Assembly (NCBI RefSeq): GCF_027580225.2
Contig: NC_073361.2
Coordinates: 19,911,001-19,975,000 of the forward strand
Direction of reading: 5' to 3'
Length of the DNA: 64,000 bases
Origin: Misgurnus anguillicaudatus
Lineage: Eukaryota > Chordata > Actinopteri > Cypriniformes > Cobitidae
Positions within the stretch are counted from its first letter, which is position 1, and each line of letters opens with the position of its first letter. Below the pieces are notes generated by a model, which had not been told where the DNA came from, made no database searches, and was given only the letters and a program-made list of their open reading frames with translations. Shown here in pieces: positions 24,548 to 38,200 of the stretch. The position numbers and the translations under genes are program-made.

Positions 24548-27500
24548 ATGCACAGAGTACAGATTTTATCTGGACATCTGTCGTCAAATGGACGTGTGGG
24601 TATGAGACAGTGCAGCGCATCAGCTGTTGATCCAAACGATATCGTTGTAGTTCATGGGCTACGAACAGCAATCGGCCGGGCGAAAAGGGGATCATTTAAG
24701 GTGAGATATCTATCATCTGCATTAATGCATGAGTCAGTCCGGGTTTTTGCAATTGTGCTTCTCATCCAGGGGTCCGGGGTCCTTCCAGGAGACCCCCCAA
24801 GATGGCTTAAAAAATATTTAAAACAAGCATACAAATTCAAGATATTGCTTATGCAAATTTCTATAATATTTTTGTGATTGAGTGCATTGAACAGTTCCCT
24901 GATCTTTTAAAATTTACTGTCATGTTTCCCTGTCAGGACACAACTCCAGATGAGCTTCTCAGTACTGTGATGAGTAAAGTTCTCAAGGATGTTGGACTGC
25001 CACCTGCCTCACTAGGGGATGTGTGTGTTGGTGAGTCAGTTGTGATTACAACAACATGACCAAAATATAAGTGGATACAGTAAAACACACCAATATGTAT
25101 GATGTATGCCGAACATATGCATATGTTTTATGCTGTTGTTTCAAAAACATTTATGCAGGTAATGTTCTACAACCTGGAGCAGGTGCACTGATGGCTCGAG
25201 TTGCCCATTTTCTTAGGTGAGATGTCTCGATTTTATATAAAATCATTATTATATTCATTTGTTGTCATTTACACAATAACAAAAATGACATTTTGCAGTG
25301 GCTTTCCTGAGTCCGTACCAGTCTACACGGTGAACAGGCAGTGTTCTTCTGGACTACAGGCACTTTTTAATATTGCGGGTAAGAATTACTTTTTTTAAAG
25401 GGGCCATGGCATGAAAATCTGACTTTTTCCATGTTTAAGTGCTATTATTGGGTCCCCAGTGCTTCTATTAAACTAGAAAATGTGAAAAAGATCAACCCAG
25501 TAACTTAGTTTTGCTAAACCATTCTCTACAAACACATGAAAAAAGGTTGTTGAAATTTGGCTCCCCTTATGATGTCATAAGGAGCTCTTATTATAATAAT
25601 ACCACCCCTTAATTTGCACTATCCAACCAAAGCACTCCCATTTAGTGCAGAGAAAAGCACAATTGAGTTTTAATAGTAACAAACCACCATCACTGTGATC
25701 AGTGTTTGAATTTGATCAGCTCATTTGCATTTTAAGGACACACCCAAAACGGCACATTTTTGCACACACCTACAAAGTGGCAATTTTAACATGCTATAAT
25801 AAATTATTTATATGGTATTTTGAGCTTAAACTTCACATGTGTGCTCTGGGGACACCAAAGATTTATTTGACATCTTAAAAAAGTTTTGTGCCATGTCCCC
25901 TTTAAATGGTAAAATGGCTCATCTTTATTATTTTGGCTGTGACAAAAAGAAATATATTACAATTCGAACAAGCCTTTTTATTTTTTTCAAGGTGGAATCA
26001 GGAATGGGGCATATGATCTGGGTCTTGCCTGTGGGTTAGTATGCCACATTTATACAAATCATCCCTTTTTCACTATTTGCAAATGAATAACAACATGTAT
26101 TCAAGTCCAAAAAAAATCAGTTTTTCTGATACTCATCATCTCTTTGAATGTCAACTTCGCAGTACGGAGAGTATGTCATTGCAATCAGTAGGAAACCCAG
26201 GAGATATTAGCCCTCGACTAATGGACAATGAGAAGGCCAGAGACTGTATAATTCCCATGGGGTATGGATAATGTTATTCTTTATTGACAAATACTGTGCT
26301 AAACATTAAAGGGATAGTTCGGCCAAAAACGATATTAAACCCATGATTTACTCACCCCCAAACTGTCCGAGTTGCATATGTTCATCGTTTTTCAGACAAA
26401 CACATTTTCGGATATTTTAGAAAATATTTTAGATCTTTCTGTTGATTAAATGTAATGTTACGGGGTCCAGCCATAGTCCACGACCTTCAAGTCCAAAAAA
26501 AGTGCGTCCATTCTTCACAAATTAAATCCAAACGGCTCCAGGATGATAAACAAAGATCTTCTGAGGGTAATCCGTGCGGTGTTGTTGTAGAAATATCCAT
26601 ATTTAAAATTTTATTAACGTAATTAATTACCTTCCGGTAGCGCCGCCATCTTAGTATCATCTGCATTCAGGATGAGAGCTTACGCAGTGTACAGAGGTTT
26701 CTCTGCTGCTGCTCTGTCCCCCCGCCCTCCGAATTTGTCATACGTCACTAAGAAAAGTGCGTACACTACGCTAATACTCTCTCCTGAGTCTAAGATGGCG
26801 GCGCTACCGGAAGGTAGTTAATTACGTTAAAATTTTAAATATGGATATTTCTACAACAACACCGCACGGATTACCCTCAGAAGACCTTTGTTTATCATCC
26901 TGGCGCCGTTTGGATTTAATTTGTGAAGAATGGACGCACTTTTTTTGGACTTGAAGGTCGTGGACCAGGGCTGGAACCCGCAACATCACACCCAATCAAC
27001 TGAAAGATCTAAAACACCCTCTAAAACATCCGAAAATGTGCCTGTCCGAAAAACGACGGGCATATGCAACTCGGACAGCTTGGGGGTGAGTAAATCATGG
27101 GTTTAATATCGTTTTTGGCCGAACTATCCCTTTAAGGGACGGTTACCCAGACAGGGTTAAGATTAGAAACCTTACAAAAAACAATACTGTTGTGCATCTT
27201 GAGACAAAACAATGGCACTGACATACGTTAAGATCAGTACAAGTTGTTTTTAAATCGTTTTTATATTATACATATTATATTATATTATATTGTCTATGTG
27301 TTTCAGAATAACCTCAGAGAACGTTGCAGAGAGATTTGGCATCAGCAGGGAAAAACAGGACAGATTTGCTCTCAGGTCCCAACAAAAGTAAGGAAAATGT
27401 ATTGCTTGAATTCATAATCATATACACTTGACCAAATATGACATTTATTTGTGGTCTTTATTATAACTAGGGCAGCAATGGCCCAGAAACAGGGCCTATT

Positions 27501-28457
27501 TGATCAAGAGATTGCACCAGTCACTACTAAATTTGCGGATGAAAATGGCACTGAGCGCACCATTACTGTCTCAAAGGATGATGGAATCCGGCCTGGCACA
27601 ACGCTGGAAGGCCTTGCGAAACTCCGTCCAGCATTCAAGGAAAACGGCAGCACTACAGCTGGAAATGCAAGCCAGGTAAGTGATGGCGCTGCAGCAGTGC
27701 TGATAGGGCGGAGATCTACAGTAGAGAAACTGGGACTGCCTGTTCTTGGGGTGCTGCGGGCGAGCGCTGTGGTGGGTGTGCCACCAGACATAATGGGCAT
27801 TGGCCCCGCCTATGCTATCCCAGAAGCCCTTAAACAAGCAGGTGAGAGTACAGATGTTCTTACGTTGTCTAGTACTTTCACATCCATTTATATGTTAATA
27901 ACAAAGTTTTCATTATAAAAACAAACTGTGTTACTGCATATGCTTTTACAGGTCTGAAGGTTGATGATATTGATGTGTTTGAGATCAATGAAGCCTTTGC
28001 TAGTCAGGTCAGAGATTTAGTTTGTAAAGTCTTTTCCAATATTTGCCTTTTAGTCACTTTTTTGTGTTTTAACATCTGGTGTGTGCATTGCTTGAAACTG
28101 ATGCATTATTTTTTGCCTCAGGCTGTGTATTGTGTGGAAAAGCTTGGCATTCCCATGGAGAAAGTGAATCCTAATGGAGGGGCTATTGCTTTTGGTCATC
28201 CCCTGGGTTGCACTGGGGCTCGACAGGTTGTGACACTTCTGAATGAGCTCAAACGCAGACGAAAAAGGTACAGACCCCCTTCACTGGGGGGCATTTGGCA
28301 TGTTGCAATTATACAAAACAATGACAATGCAATCAGTAAGCTAACTTTTTAAAGTAATGATCATCCTTTTTTTTTTTTCAGAGGGTATGGTGTAGTGTCC
28401 ATGTGCATTGGGACTGGAATGGGAGCTGCTGCTGTTTTTGAATACCCTGGACAATGA
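24548..28457 (+). CDS. acaa1: Peroxisomal 3-ketoacyl-CoA thiolase (acetyl-CoA acyltransferase 1), complete, 11 exons
   Basis: Catalyses the last step of peroxisomal beta-oxidation: thiolytic cleavage of 3-ketoacyl-CoA to acetyl-CoA and a shortened acyl-CoA. Exons: 24548-24700, 24937-25030, 25159-25216, 25299-25378, 25992-26034, 26163-26261, 27307-27387, 27471-27841, 27952-28007, 28122-28267, 28382-28457. All junctions are GT-AG, phases agree, total 1257 nt, 418 aa (human about 424). Residues 3-11 (R-V-x5-H-L) form a PTS2 peroxisomal signal; a Cys at residue 22 could mark the processing site. Thiolase residues seen: nucleophile C117 in NRQCSSG, NEAFA at 339-343, H371 in [11 protein letters not shown]402 in CIGTGMG. 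The start was chosen because PTS2 must be N-terminal. Introns 4 and 6 hold transposon relics. Tail to tail with dlec1, as in human. Family identity is very secure. Confidence 0.97.
25396..25905. mobile_element. MITE in acaa1 intron 4
   Basis: Runs from TTAAAGGGGCCATGGCATGA to GCCATGTCCCCTTTAA. A second copy lies at 59668-60080 between dlec1 and plcd1 (shared ATGAAAATCTGACTTTTTCC). Non-coding. Confidence 0.75.
26306..27136. mobile_element. Long fold-back element in acaa1 intron 6
   Basis: Arms of about 350 bp: 26306-26660 pairs with 26785-27136 (for example GTTCGGCCAAAAACGATATT and its complement). TTAAAGGGA lies at both ends. Non-coding. It fills most of the 1-kb intron. Confidence 0.85.
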
Positions 28458-28643
28458 TTAAAGCTCTTTTACAAAATCCCAAGATGCAAAAAATGTTATA
28501 ATTAACGTGCTAAACCACTAACTGTAAAACACAAGCAGATAAAGCAGAGCGGTTCTTAAGTAAACTGTAAAAAGTGACAGTCAAAAGTGAATCCAACTTT
28601 TACTTTTTACAGTGTAGTGTGGATCACTGGATGATACCTTAAT

Positions 28644-28649
28644 AATAAA
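28644..28649 (+). terminator. acaa1: Polyadenylation signal of acaa1
   Basis: AATAAA hexamer about 190 bp after the acaa1 stop codon, in AT-rich DNA and before the convergent dlec1 gene. It is the first canonical hexamer on this strand after the stop. Confidence 0.6.
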
Positions 28650-28868
28650 ATGGCACATTTGTTTAAAGTGCCTTGTATTTTAACTGTGATGGCAACAGAT
28701 CATGGAAATAGATGATGTCTGTGTAAGAGCAATCAGATATTTTACCCATGGATATGTAATTTCTGTATTTTGATTTGTCATGCATTAATTTAATCTAAAG
28801 GTCTTTTCATATGGATACTGACAGAGTATTCAAGATTACAGAATGAATGTTTTTAATAAGCATTACAT

Positions 28869-28874
28869 TTTATT
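28869..28874 (-). terminator. dlec1: Candidate polyadenylation signal of dlec1
   Basis: TTTATT on the plus strand (AATAAA on the minus strand) about 335 bp past the dlec1 stop codon. With the acaa1 signal at 28644 it leaves only about 220 bp between the two convergent transcript ends. Chosen by position; not otherwise supported. Confidence 0.4.
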
Positions 28875-29206
28875 ACATAACATTTACACGATGTTAGAGG
28901 ACTGGTGAAATTTAGTTTAGATTTGTAATGCATTTCAAGCGGTTATTCATTACAATAAAAAATAATTTGTTACAAATAAACTCTTGCATTCCAAAGGTTA
29001 GGTTCAAAATCACTGTTTAACTGCAACCTTTGAGTTTTGTTTTGCAAACATCAACATTGGACAGCTTAAAATAATCTAAACTAATAAACAGTTTAACAAT
29101 ATATTTTTTTAACAAAAAAAAGTATTTTCATTTGTTTAAAAATTAAAGTTAATATATATAAAGTTTCAGATCATTTGTCTTATCTGTGAAACTCAATATT
29201 GTTTTA

Positions 29207-32200
29207 TCAGGTGTCAGATATAACAGCTAGAAATTTTTCATCAAATGATCCTCTTCCTTTGATTTTAAGCATTAGTGAGGTTTCTCCAAGAATGCCCTGC
29301 ACCGTGATGATTGTCTGGAACTCTTTCGGAACACTATGGAAAAAAAACTTTTATATTTAGTCTGTTCAATGCATAAATGTTATAGGAATGTAAAGGGATA
29401 GTTCACCCAAAAATGAAAACTTTGTCATTATTTCATGACCCTCATGTCATTTCATACCCCGATGTCTTGTTTTTAGAATTTTTTGGGGGGGGGTTCTGAT
29501 TACTGTGGGAGTGCATGGTGCCCGAGTGGATGGAGTCTTCAATAGTAACAAGAAAACCCTTCAAGCTTCACAAGGACCCAAAAAGGTTAAATAAATAACT
29601 CCACTCAACATGTGTCATATATTTTAAGTGTCCTGAAGATATTTACTATACTTGTAGTAGATTTCGCTGTTGTTCTAGTTGTTACACATTATTTAAAAGT
29701 AAACATTCTAAAACTATAAAACAACACTTTAAATACGGGGGGTTCAAATGACATGAGGGTGAGTATGACAAAGCTTATTCTTGCACGTTCAGATTGTCTT
29801 TACCTACTATCTGCCATCTGTTTTAATTCTACTTTATTGTACATTTGAATTATATTAGTTAAATATTGTTTAAAAATAATCTCTTCTACAAAGTTAATTA
29901 TAATATAAATAGCCATCATTTAAAAAAATATGAGGTGGATTGAAACTACTTTCTTTAACAAAGCATTCACATAATTTGTTTAGTAAATTATACTTATCTC
30001 GCAATAGTTAGCTTGTACGGAACAAAGCATTTACATAACTCTTCTGGGTAATATACTAATGCCGCAATAGCTAGCCTGTCTGGAACCGAGCATATATTAA
30101 AACACAACACTGTGTGACACTTGCATTACATGTGAACGGCCCCTACGTTAATAGGATTTTGTTTCTCTCTCCCTGTCTCATCAGACCCAGTTCCGGCTGC
30201 CGTGGAGGTCAACACACCACATATATTACGTCAATATATATGTTTTTTCCCTCCCAGGACTTTTTGTTCCTCCCAGAGGTTTTTCTCCTAGGGGTTTTTT
30301 CAACCGCGGGGAGTCAGCCGACATTGGCTTAACTTAGCACCCTCTTGTATACGATAAATTATTAACACGCTCGCTTGTAAAGTTTATTCTTAGCCGCTGT
30401 ATTTTGCTACTGTCGTTTTTCTGTGTTTCCCATGCTTCTTTTAATGTAAAGCTGCTTTGAAACAATTATTAATTGTGAAAAGCGCTATATAAATAAAATT
30501 GAATTGAATTGGATTGTACCTGGCTGTGAAGCTGATCTGCAACAGCTGTCTGCTGAATGGTGCTGGATCTCCAAGTGGCTTCAACACACCAGAGTCTGGA
30601 CTCACCTTAAACACCTCATTCCCAACTTCAGCATCTACAAACACAACAAAAAACCAGCTCGACTACATACTTTAGTAATTGCAACCCAAGAAAAAGATGA
30701 CAACTACTACTGTATGTGCTATTGTTGTAACTGTTTGTCAGTGCTAATGCAATTTCCTGGTAGCTCCTCCCATATATTTGTCAAAACTAGTGACTTTTTG
30801 TAAAAGTGAGAATGGCAAGTTGTTCCAAAGCCTTTATTTTTCAACCTGCAAGTGCAGTCCAGTAGCTACAGGATCCACCTCTGTTATAGAGGTACACCTC
30901 TTTGATGTTTGTCTGTCCGACATAGCAGGTGCCAAAATCCACAATGTCAGTGGAAAGGTGCAGCGTGGGTAATGCCAGGTGAGCGCAAAGGAATACTGTC
31001 TGAAATAGTGAATAAAGACAACAGTATTTATTACATACATACTTATACAACAGTAAGTGAGAATTACAAACTTACGCACTGACCTAACACTGAAAAAAAT
31101 GATTCATTCAAATTACTAAATTTTTTAAAGGTGTTGCAATCAATTTATTTAAACTACATTTAAACAAATAGTGTTTTATTTTGTTTTATTTTACTATTTT
31201 TTTTGTTTAAATGTAGCTTAAATAAATTGATTGCAACCACTTACCTTAAAACAATCTAGTAAATTGAATTAATCTTTTTTTTCAGTAAACTACAAGACAG
31301 TAAAACATCCTGTATACTAAATCATAGCCAATAATAAACAGCTACACTGTAAAAAAAAATAATGCATCCACTTTTTTAAGTAAGTTTTACTTGAAATTTT
31401 AAGTAATTGTATAAATTGCTGGAAATGGATGCAAAAATTATGCACTATATTTTAAGTAAATCCAGCTTTTATTTTTTTTCGTGTACCTGTTTTACAGATT
31501 TGGTATCACATTAAAATGAAAAGTTATTTAGATTTTAGTCATGGCTGACCCTGATAATAATAAGAATTATGACTATAGTATGTACTAGAAAACATGCATT
31601 CAGACCTGTGTACTGTTATTGCTGTACTGAATGGTCAAACTCTGCTTAAACTCTAGTTTCCTCTCTCCAGCATCGTTACACAGAAGGGTAGCAGAGAGTC
31701 GAGCATCTGATTCCTCACACGATTCAGTCAGACAGTTTAAGAGTGAAGATGAATTGTGAAAAGCCACTTTAACCTACAGATTCAAATACTCTGAAGTCAT
31801 ATACTGTGGCAGACATCTACAAATCATAAAGAAAAAAGTAAACAGAAACGATGTTTAAAGACCTTGGGATCTTAACACGGGTGTACAGACCTGCATGTCA
31901 TGTTTGGGCTGCAGTAGAAGTGACGTCTGCTCGTCTCCTGACCCCGACAGTCCATGTGTGTGTCTGTGAGGGGGTGAGCTGGTGGTCATTTTAATCTTCT
32001 GATGGGGCAGAAGAACTGAGAATGGAGGGTGAGTAGTCAGCCTGAAAGTCAAGGTCATCTCTGTATTGTTCTTCAGCTGGAACGTTCGTGTTATCCTGGA
32101 TTCCCTCTATGGTTCAGAAAAGTAAAAATCAATTCTGTTCACCTAAACCCTTACATTGCCAATAGCCACTCTAGTACTTGAATATTCTCATTTTTTAATT

Positions 32201-35200
32201 TGGATATTTTGTGACCCTACCTGTGAAAACCCAGCTAAAGTATTTTTTTGTAATTTACATAATATAAACCTACATAATATTAAGAACATTCTGTGAAAAT
32301 ATAACCTTGCCATCTTTAATATTGACTAAGTGAGGTCATGTTAAAATATTAAAAAATTAAAGTGAAATCAATGATTGAAATCAAATTTTGATGCTCCTAA
32401 TATCATATTTAGATTATGAGACTTTAGCCTGGATTTCACAGATACGGTCACATGTATTTTGCTTTCACTGCACCTGTTTGCGTGTTTCTCTATCTAGTGT
32501 ATCACTGGCAGCTGCAGTGAATGTCAGACCGTCTGCATCTTCTTCCATCTGCACTGACAAACTACACACACACACACACACACATATTTACTGTGTAAAG
32601 TCACTTACTCAACAGGTGCAGAAAATGCTTTCTAAAAACAAGATTTTTACATTTCCGAATCATGCAAAATTCATGGCTGCCTTCAGTGGCGGCCGGTGAC
32701 TTCTTTTTTCGAGGGCGCTCGATGCGAAGTTCGCCACAACATGTATGTAGCCCGTCATGTGTGTGGTTCATAATTTCAAAATATGTGCGCATAGAGAAAT
32801 CCTGTGTGCATCACGTGTCTTGTCAAAATTAGTGCCTGCTGCATAAGCGTCTAAAGGGTTTATGATAAAAGAGACGCTCGCGTTTGCCAGATACTCACAT
32901 AATCTCATGCGTAATCAAAGTTTAGTGTTAAGGGAGTGTCTTGCGTGTATTTTGTGAACGTCAGCGTCTCTTTTATCATAAACGGTTTTGACGCGTGTGC
33001 GGCAGGCACTTGTTTTAGCAAAACACGTGATGCACATGGTTTACATGACGCAACAAACACATATTTTGAAAACGCAAGCAACACACCACACCCCGAACAC
33101 TTATTTTGAATTAGCGCCCCTCGGAAGAGCAGTCACGAGCCGCCACTGGCTGCCTTTGCCACCATAATGCAACGGTGCAGTAGGTGGTTGTTATGTGGTT
33201 ACTACTGTGTTGTGAGTTATTGCAATGGCATATATGATATTTAGGGGTGGTTTCCCGGACCAGGATTAGCTTAATCCAGGACTAGGCCTTAGTTTAAATA
33301 GGAAATATAACTAGTTTTAACAAACATGCCTTACTAAAAACATTACCTGTGTGCATTTTGAGGTAAAACAAAGGGCACTGATATATTTTAAGATATGTAA
33401 GTGAAAGTTGTTTTCAGTTTGGAGAGCTCTAAAAAGTGTTTAAGTCTAGGACTAGTCTAATCCCTGTCCGGGAAACCGCCCCTTAGTGTTTTTTGTGTGG
33501 TTTCTGTGTAATTCTTAAGTCAAAAAAAAAAAAACGCGGACCACTGAATCGATATAATTGTGATTTCTATATACGGCTGTGATTTTAGGTCTGAGTCTCA
33601 ACTGCAACTCACATGGCAGGTTTAACATAAGCCTGCATGTCCAACCTCAATGGCTGTAGCTCATAGCCTTGGGCTCTTTCCACTTTGCCTGGGATCAATG
33701 ATGCCATCTAAGAGAGATAAAAGAGAGGTATTACATTATCTTCACTGTAAAACTGATGGCTTTCAATCGGCCCCTTTGTTATGAATGAGAAATTTGGAGC
33801 ATACCTTGGAGTCCAAGCTCATGTAACCTAGAGCATAACCCAAACATCTTTGATCGGTTGAGCCTGACAGGATCAGAGGGGTAAAAGACAAATGTATAGA
33901 GCTACTACCCCCTGCTGGAACAACCTGTAATAAAACTTTTTGAAATATCTTTCCATACAAACAAATAAAGACTAGGCAAAAGGTGACATTGCTATTCCCA
34001 TAGACCTACTGTTTGCTGTGGAGTGATGCAGTATGGGTAATCTGCGATATTTCCTTCATGAGGTTTCAGGAACACAGAGAACAGCTTCTTGCCTGTGGCC
34101 TGAGACACATGAGCTTCACTGTCCTCCTCCTCATCACTTTCTTCCTCATCCTCTTCAAAACCATCCTACAAAAGAGGGGAAAGCTTGCATTTTAGACTGC
34201 AGGGGTTGATACAATAAAAGACCCATCTCAATATTGTTGGTAATATTAATTAGTTAAGACTCACAGACTTGGTCATGATGGATGAGAATGTGTCTTCCCT
34301 GTTAAGGGTGTGGCTCTCATCCCATGATGGGAACATGACGCATGGATTCAGCCCAACAACTTCATTTCCATCAGCATCCTTCAGAGGAAATGCTTCACCA
34401 CATGCAACCAACAAATCTATCAACTTACTGTCTCCAGCCTCCAGGTTGTAGGTCACCCAGTCCATGCGGATATCTGAAAGCAAGTAATGTGCTTTTGTAA
34501 ACTTTTGTAATTTTACACATGACGGTGTGTCTTATACTATATAATACATAGATTCCATTTTTGTTATAATGTATCATAATGAATTCCCCTAATCGGTTTT
34601 ATGCTGGGTAGCAGTGGCGGCTTGTGACTGCTCATCCGAGGAGCGCTAATTCAAAATAAGTGTTCGTAGTGTCGTGTGTTGCTTGCGTATTCAAAATGTG
34701 TTTGTTGCGTCATGTAAACCATGTGCATCACGTGTTTAGTCAAAATAAGGGCCTGCTGCACACGCGTCAAAACCGTTTATGATAAAAGAGACGCTCACGT
34801 TCACAAAATACACGCATGACACTCCCTTAACAGTAAACTCTGATTATGCATGAGATTATGCGAGTATCTGGCAAACGCAAGCGTCTCTTTTATCATAAAC
34901 CCTTTAGACGCGTCTGCAGCAGACACTTATTTTGACAAGAAGACACAAGATGCACATAGGATCACTCGGCTGCATACATGTTGTAATGAACTCGAAAAAA
35001 AGAAGTCACCGGCTGCCACTGCTGGGTAGTTTCAACGCAAAGTGCTGGGTTGTTTTAACCCATTGTTGGGTGAAATACTGCATACATTTTTTTTGGGGTT
35101 ATTTAATTTAAAGGAATATTCCATTTTCTTAAAAGAAAAATCCAGATAATTTACTCACCACCATGTCATCCAAAATGTTGATGTCTTTCTTTGTTCAGTC

Positions 35201-38200
35201 GAGAAGAAATTATGTTTTTTGAGGAAAACATTGCAGGATTTTTCTCATTTTAATGGACTTTAATAGACACCAACAATTAATACTTAACTCAACATGTAAC
35301 AGTTTTTTTCAACTGAGTTTCAAAGGACTATAAACAATCCCAAACGAGGCATAAGGGTCTTATCTAGCAAAACGATTGTCTAGATCCGGTCGTGATGCGC
35401 CCCACGCAATACGTCATGACGTCAAGAGGTCACAGAGGATGAACGCGAAACTCTGCCTCAGTGTTTACAAGTGTGTTGAAAGAGGACTGTCCTACGTTGT
35501 TGTATGTCAACTGATACTAATTAATGTCTTTGTGTCAGTTTATTGTTATGGTCCGCAAATGTGCGTTTTATATATGTAACACGTGACCTCCCTACGTCAC
35601 TATACGCATTTACGTTAGGTCGTGCTGGACCGGATCTAGACGAAAAGTTGTGGTTTAAAAGAGCATATTTGTTATTTTTCTTGTCAAAAATGACAATCAT
35701 TTTGCTAGATAAGACCCTTATGACTCGTTTGGGATTGTTTATAGTCCTTTGAAACTCAGTTGAAAAAAACTGTTACATGTTGAGTTAAGTATTAATTGTT
35801 GGTGTCTATTAAATTCCATTAAAATGAGAAAAATCCTGCAATGTTTTCCTCAAAAAACATAATTTGTTTATACAAAATTATATTACACCTAAATATGCAG
35901 GCCATATGTGATGCCATATGTAATGCTCAGCTTACCGTAAGGACTGGTGTTAATGAGCCGTAAAGAGCGTGACACGGTGTCTCCTCCAGAAACATGGCTT
36001 CCAAATCTGTGAAGGTCAATCATAAATGTTAAAGAGCATGTTTGCATCCAGATCTATAAAGTCAGCAAGATATCTGGAGACACGCAGATGTATCCTCTAT
36101 GGTCAATGACCTTATAAAAGGACCATGGTTCTGATTATTAGGCTGTGGTCCGATCAACTGAAAGTAAATTGGACACCCCCTCACAGACATCTGGATCGGC
36201 ACAGAAGCTGGATCCAGGTCACCAACCTGAAAAAAAGGCAATAACACACTTCTAATCGAATATGGTGTTTGATTTGAAAAATGAAAATTATTTTTTTATG
36301 ACTTACTTTACATATGAGATTGTCCTGATATTCACCCCACATATTGGTAAAAGCAATGATGTTGATAGTTAGACTCTCAAATGGACCAAGCGTTCCACTG
36401 TTTGGTTCAACAAAAAATGCAGCACCTTTTCCATGGGCAAGCTGGCAGCGTACAAATTCTGTAAGCGACAAAAAGGAATCATTAATCTCCCTTTTCACCT
36501 CCCGAAAAATAGAGAACAGTAAAGAACAGGTTGCACCTACCCTCATATGCTTTCTGCTGAATTTTTTTAGCTTGAGCAGAATGGAGAGGGACGGGGCTTC
36601 TAAAATAAATCAAAAGTCAGCGGTCTTTATATATACACTCACCTAAAGGATTATTAGGAACACCATACTTATACTGTGTTTGACCCCTTTCGCCTTCAGA
36701 ACTGCCTTAATTCTAAGTGGCAATGATTCAACAAGGTGCTAAAAAGCATTATTTAGACATGTTGGCCCATATTGATAGGATAGCATCTTGCAGTTGATGG
36801 AGATTTGTGGGATGCACATCCAGGGCACAAAGCTCCCGTTCCACCACATCCCAAAGATTCTCTATTGGGTTGAGATCTGGTGACTGTGGGGGTCATTTTA
36901 GTACAGTGAACTCATTGTCATGTTCAAGAAACCAATTTGAAATTATTCAAGCTTTGTGACATGGTGCACCGTCCTGCTGGAAGTAGCCATCAGAGGATGT
37001 GTACATGGTGGTCATAAAGGAATGGACACGGTCAGAAACAATGCTCAGGTAGGCCGTGGCATTTAAATGATGCCCATTTGGCACTAAGGGGCCTAAAGTG
37101 TGCCAAGAAAACATCCCCCACACTATAACACCATCACCAGCCTGCACAGTGGTAACAAGGCAGGATGGATCCATGTTCTTATTCTGTTTACCCAAATTCT
37201 GACTCTACCATCTGAATGTCTCAACAGAAATCGAGACTCATCAGACCAGGCAACATTTTTCCAGTCTTCAACTGTCCAATTTTGGTGAGCTCGTGCAAAT
37301 TGTAACCTCTTTTTCCTATTTGTAGTGGAGATGAGTGGTACCCGGTGGGGTCTTCTGCTGTTGTAGCCCATCCACCTCAAGGTTGTGCGTGTTGTGGCTT
37401 CACAAATGCTTTGCTGCATACCTCTGTTGTAACGAGTGGTTATTTCAGTCAAAGTTGCTCTTCTATCAGCTTGAATCAGTCGGCACATTCTCCTCCGACC
37501 TCTAGCATCAACAAGGCATTTCGCCCACAGGACTGATGCATACTGGATGTTTTTCCCTTTTCACACCATTCTTTGTAAACCCTAAAAATGGTTGTGTGTG
37601 AAAATCCCAGTAACTGAGCAGATTGTGAAATACTCAGACCGGCCCGTCTGGCACCAACAACCATGCCATGCTCAAAATTGCTTAAATCACCTTTCTTTCC
37701 CATTCTGACATTCAGTTTGGCGTTCAGGAGATTGTCTTGACCAGAACCACACCCCTAAATACATTAAAGCAACTGCCATGTGATTGGTTGATTAGATAAT
37801 TGGATTAATGAGAAATTGAACAGGTGTTCCTAATAATCCTTTTAGGTGAGTGTATATATACATGTTACGTATACATACCTTTGTAAGTTTTCAGATGATT
37901 GTGAAGGTACCCCCGTGAAGTACTCCACCTCCACAGTGAAAGGCGCGGTAATAGCGGTGTGATTGGTTATCAATAGCTGTCGCTTAACAGACTGTCCAAT
38001 GAGCACTGGCTTTTGTTCTGTGAAGTCCAGCATGATTGGATGGTGTTCACCCTCATTAACACAGTCAGTCTGAGGCAGCGAGTAAGAAACAGTGAGAGGT
38101 TTGGCTTTGCAGAAAAAGCCAAGTACCAATGAACCCTTCATTCCCTTCACTTCACAAACTGCAGTCACTTCAGTCAGCTCCTCCTGAAAAAATAAAAACA

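Larger units (their letters stand above)
28458..29206. other. Convergent 3' intergenic region of acaa1 and dlec1
   Basis: Only 749 bp separate the two stop codons. It holds the two polyadenylation signals and a small palindrome (ACTGTAAAAAGT at 28564 against ACTTTTTACAGT near 28603). Otherwise AT-rich. Confidence 0.6.
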
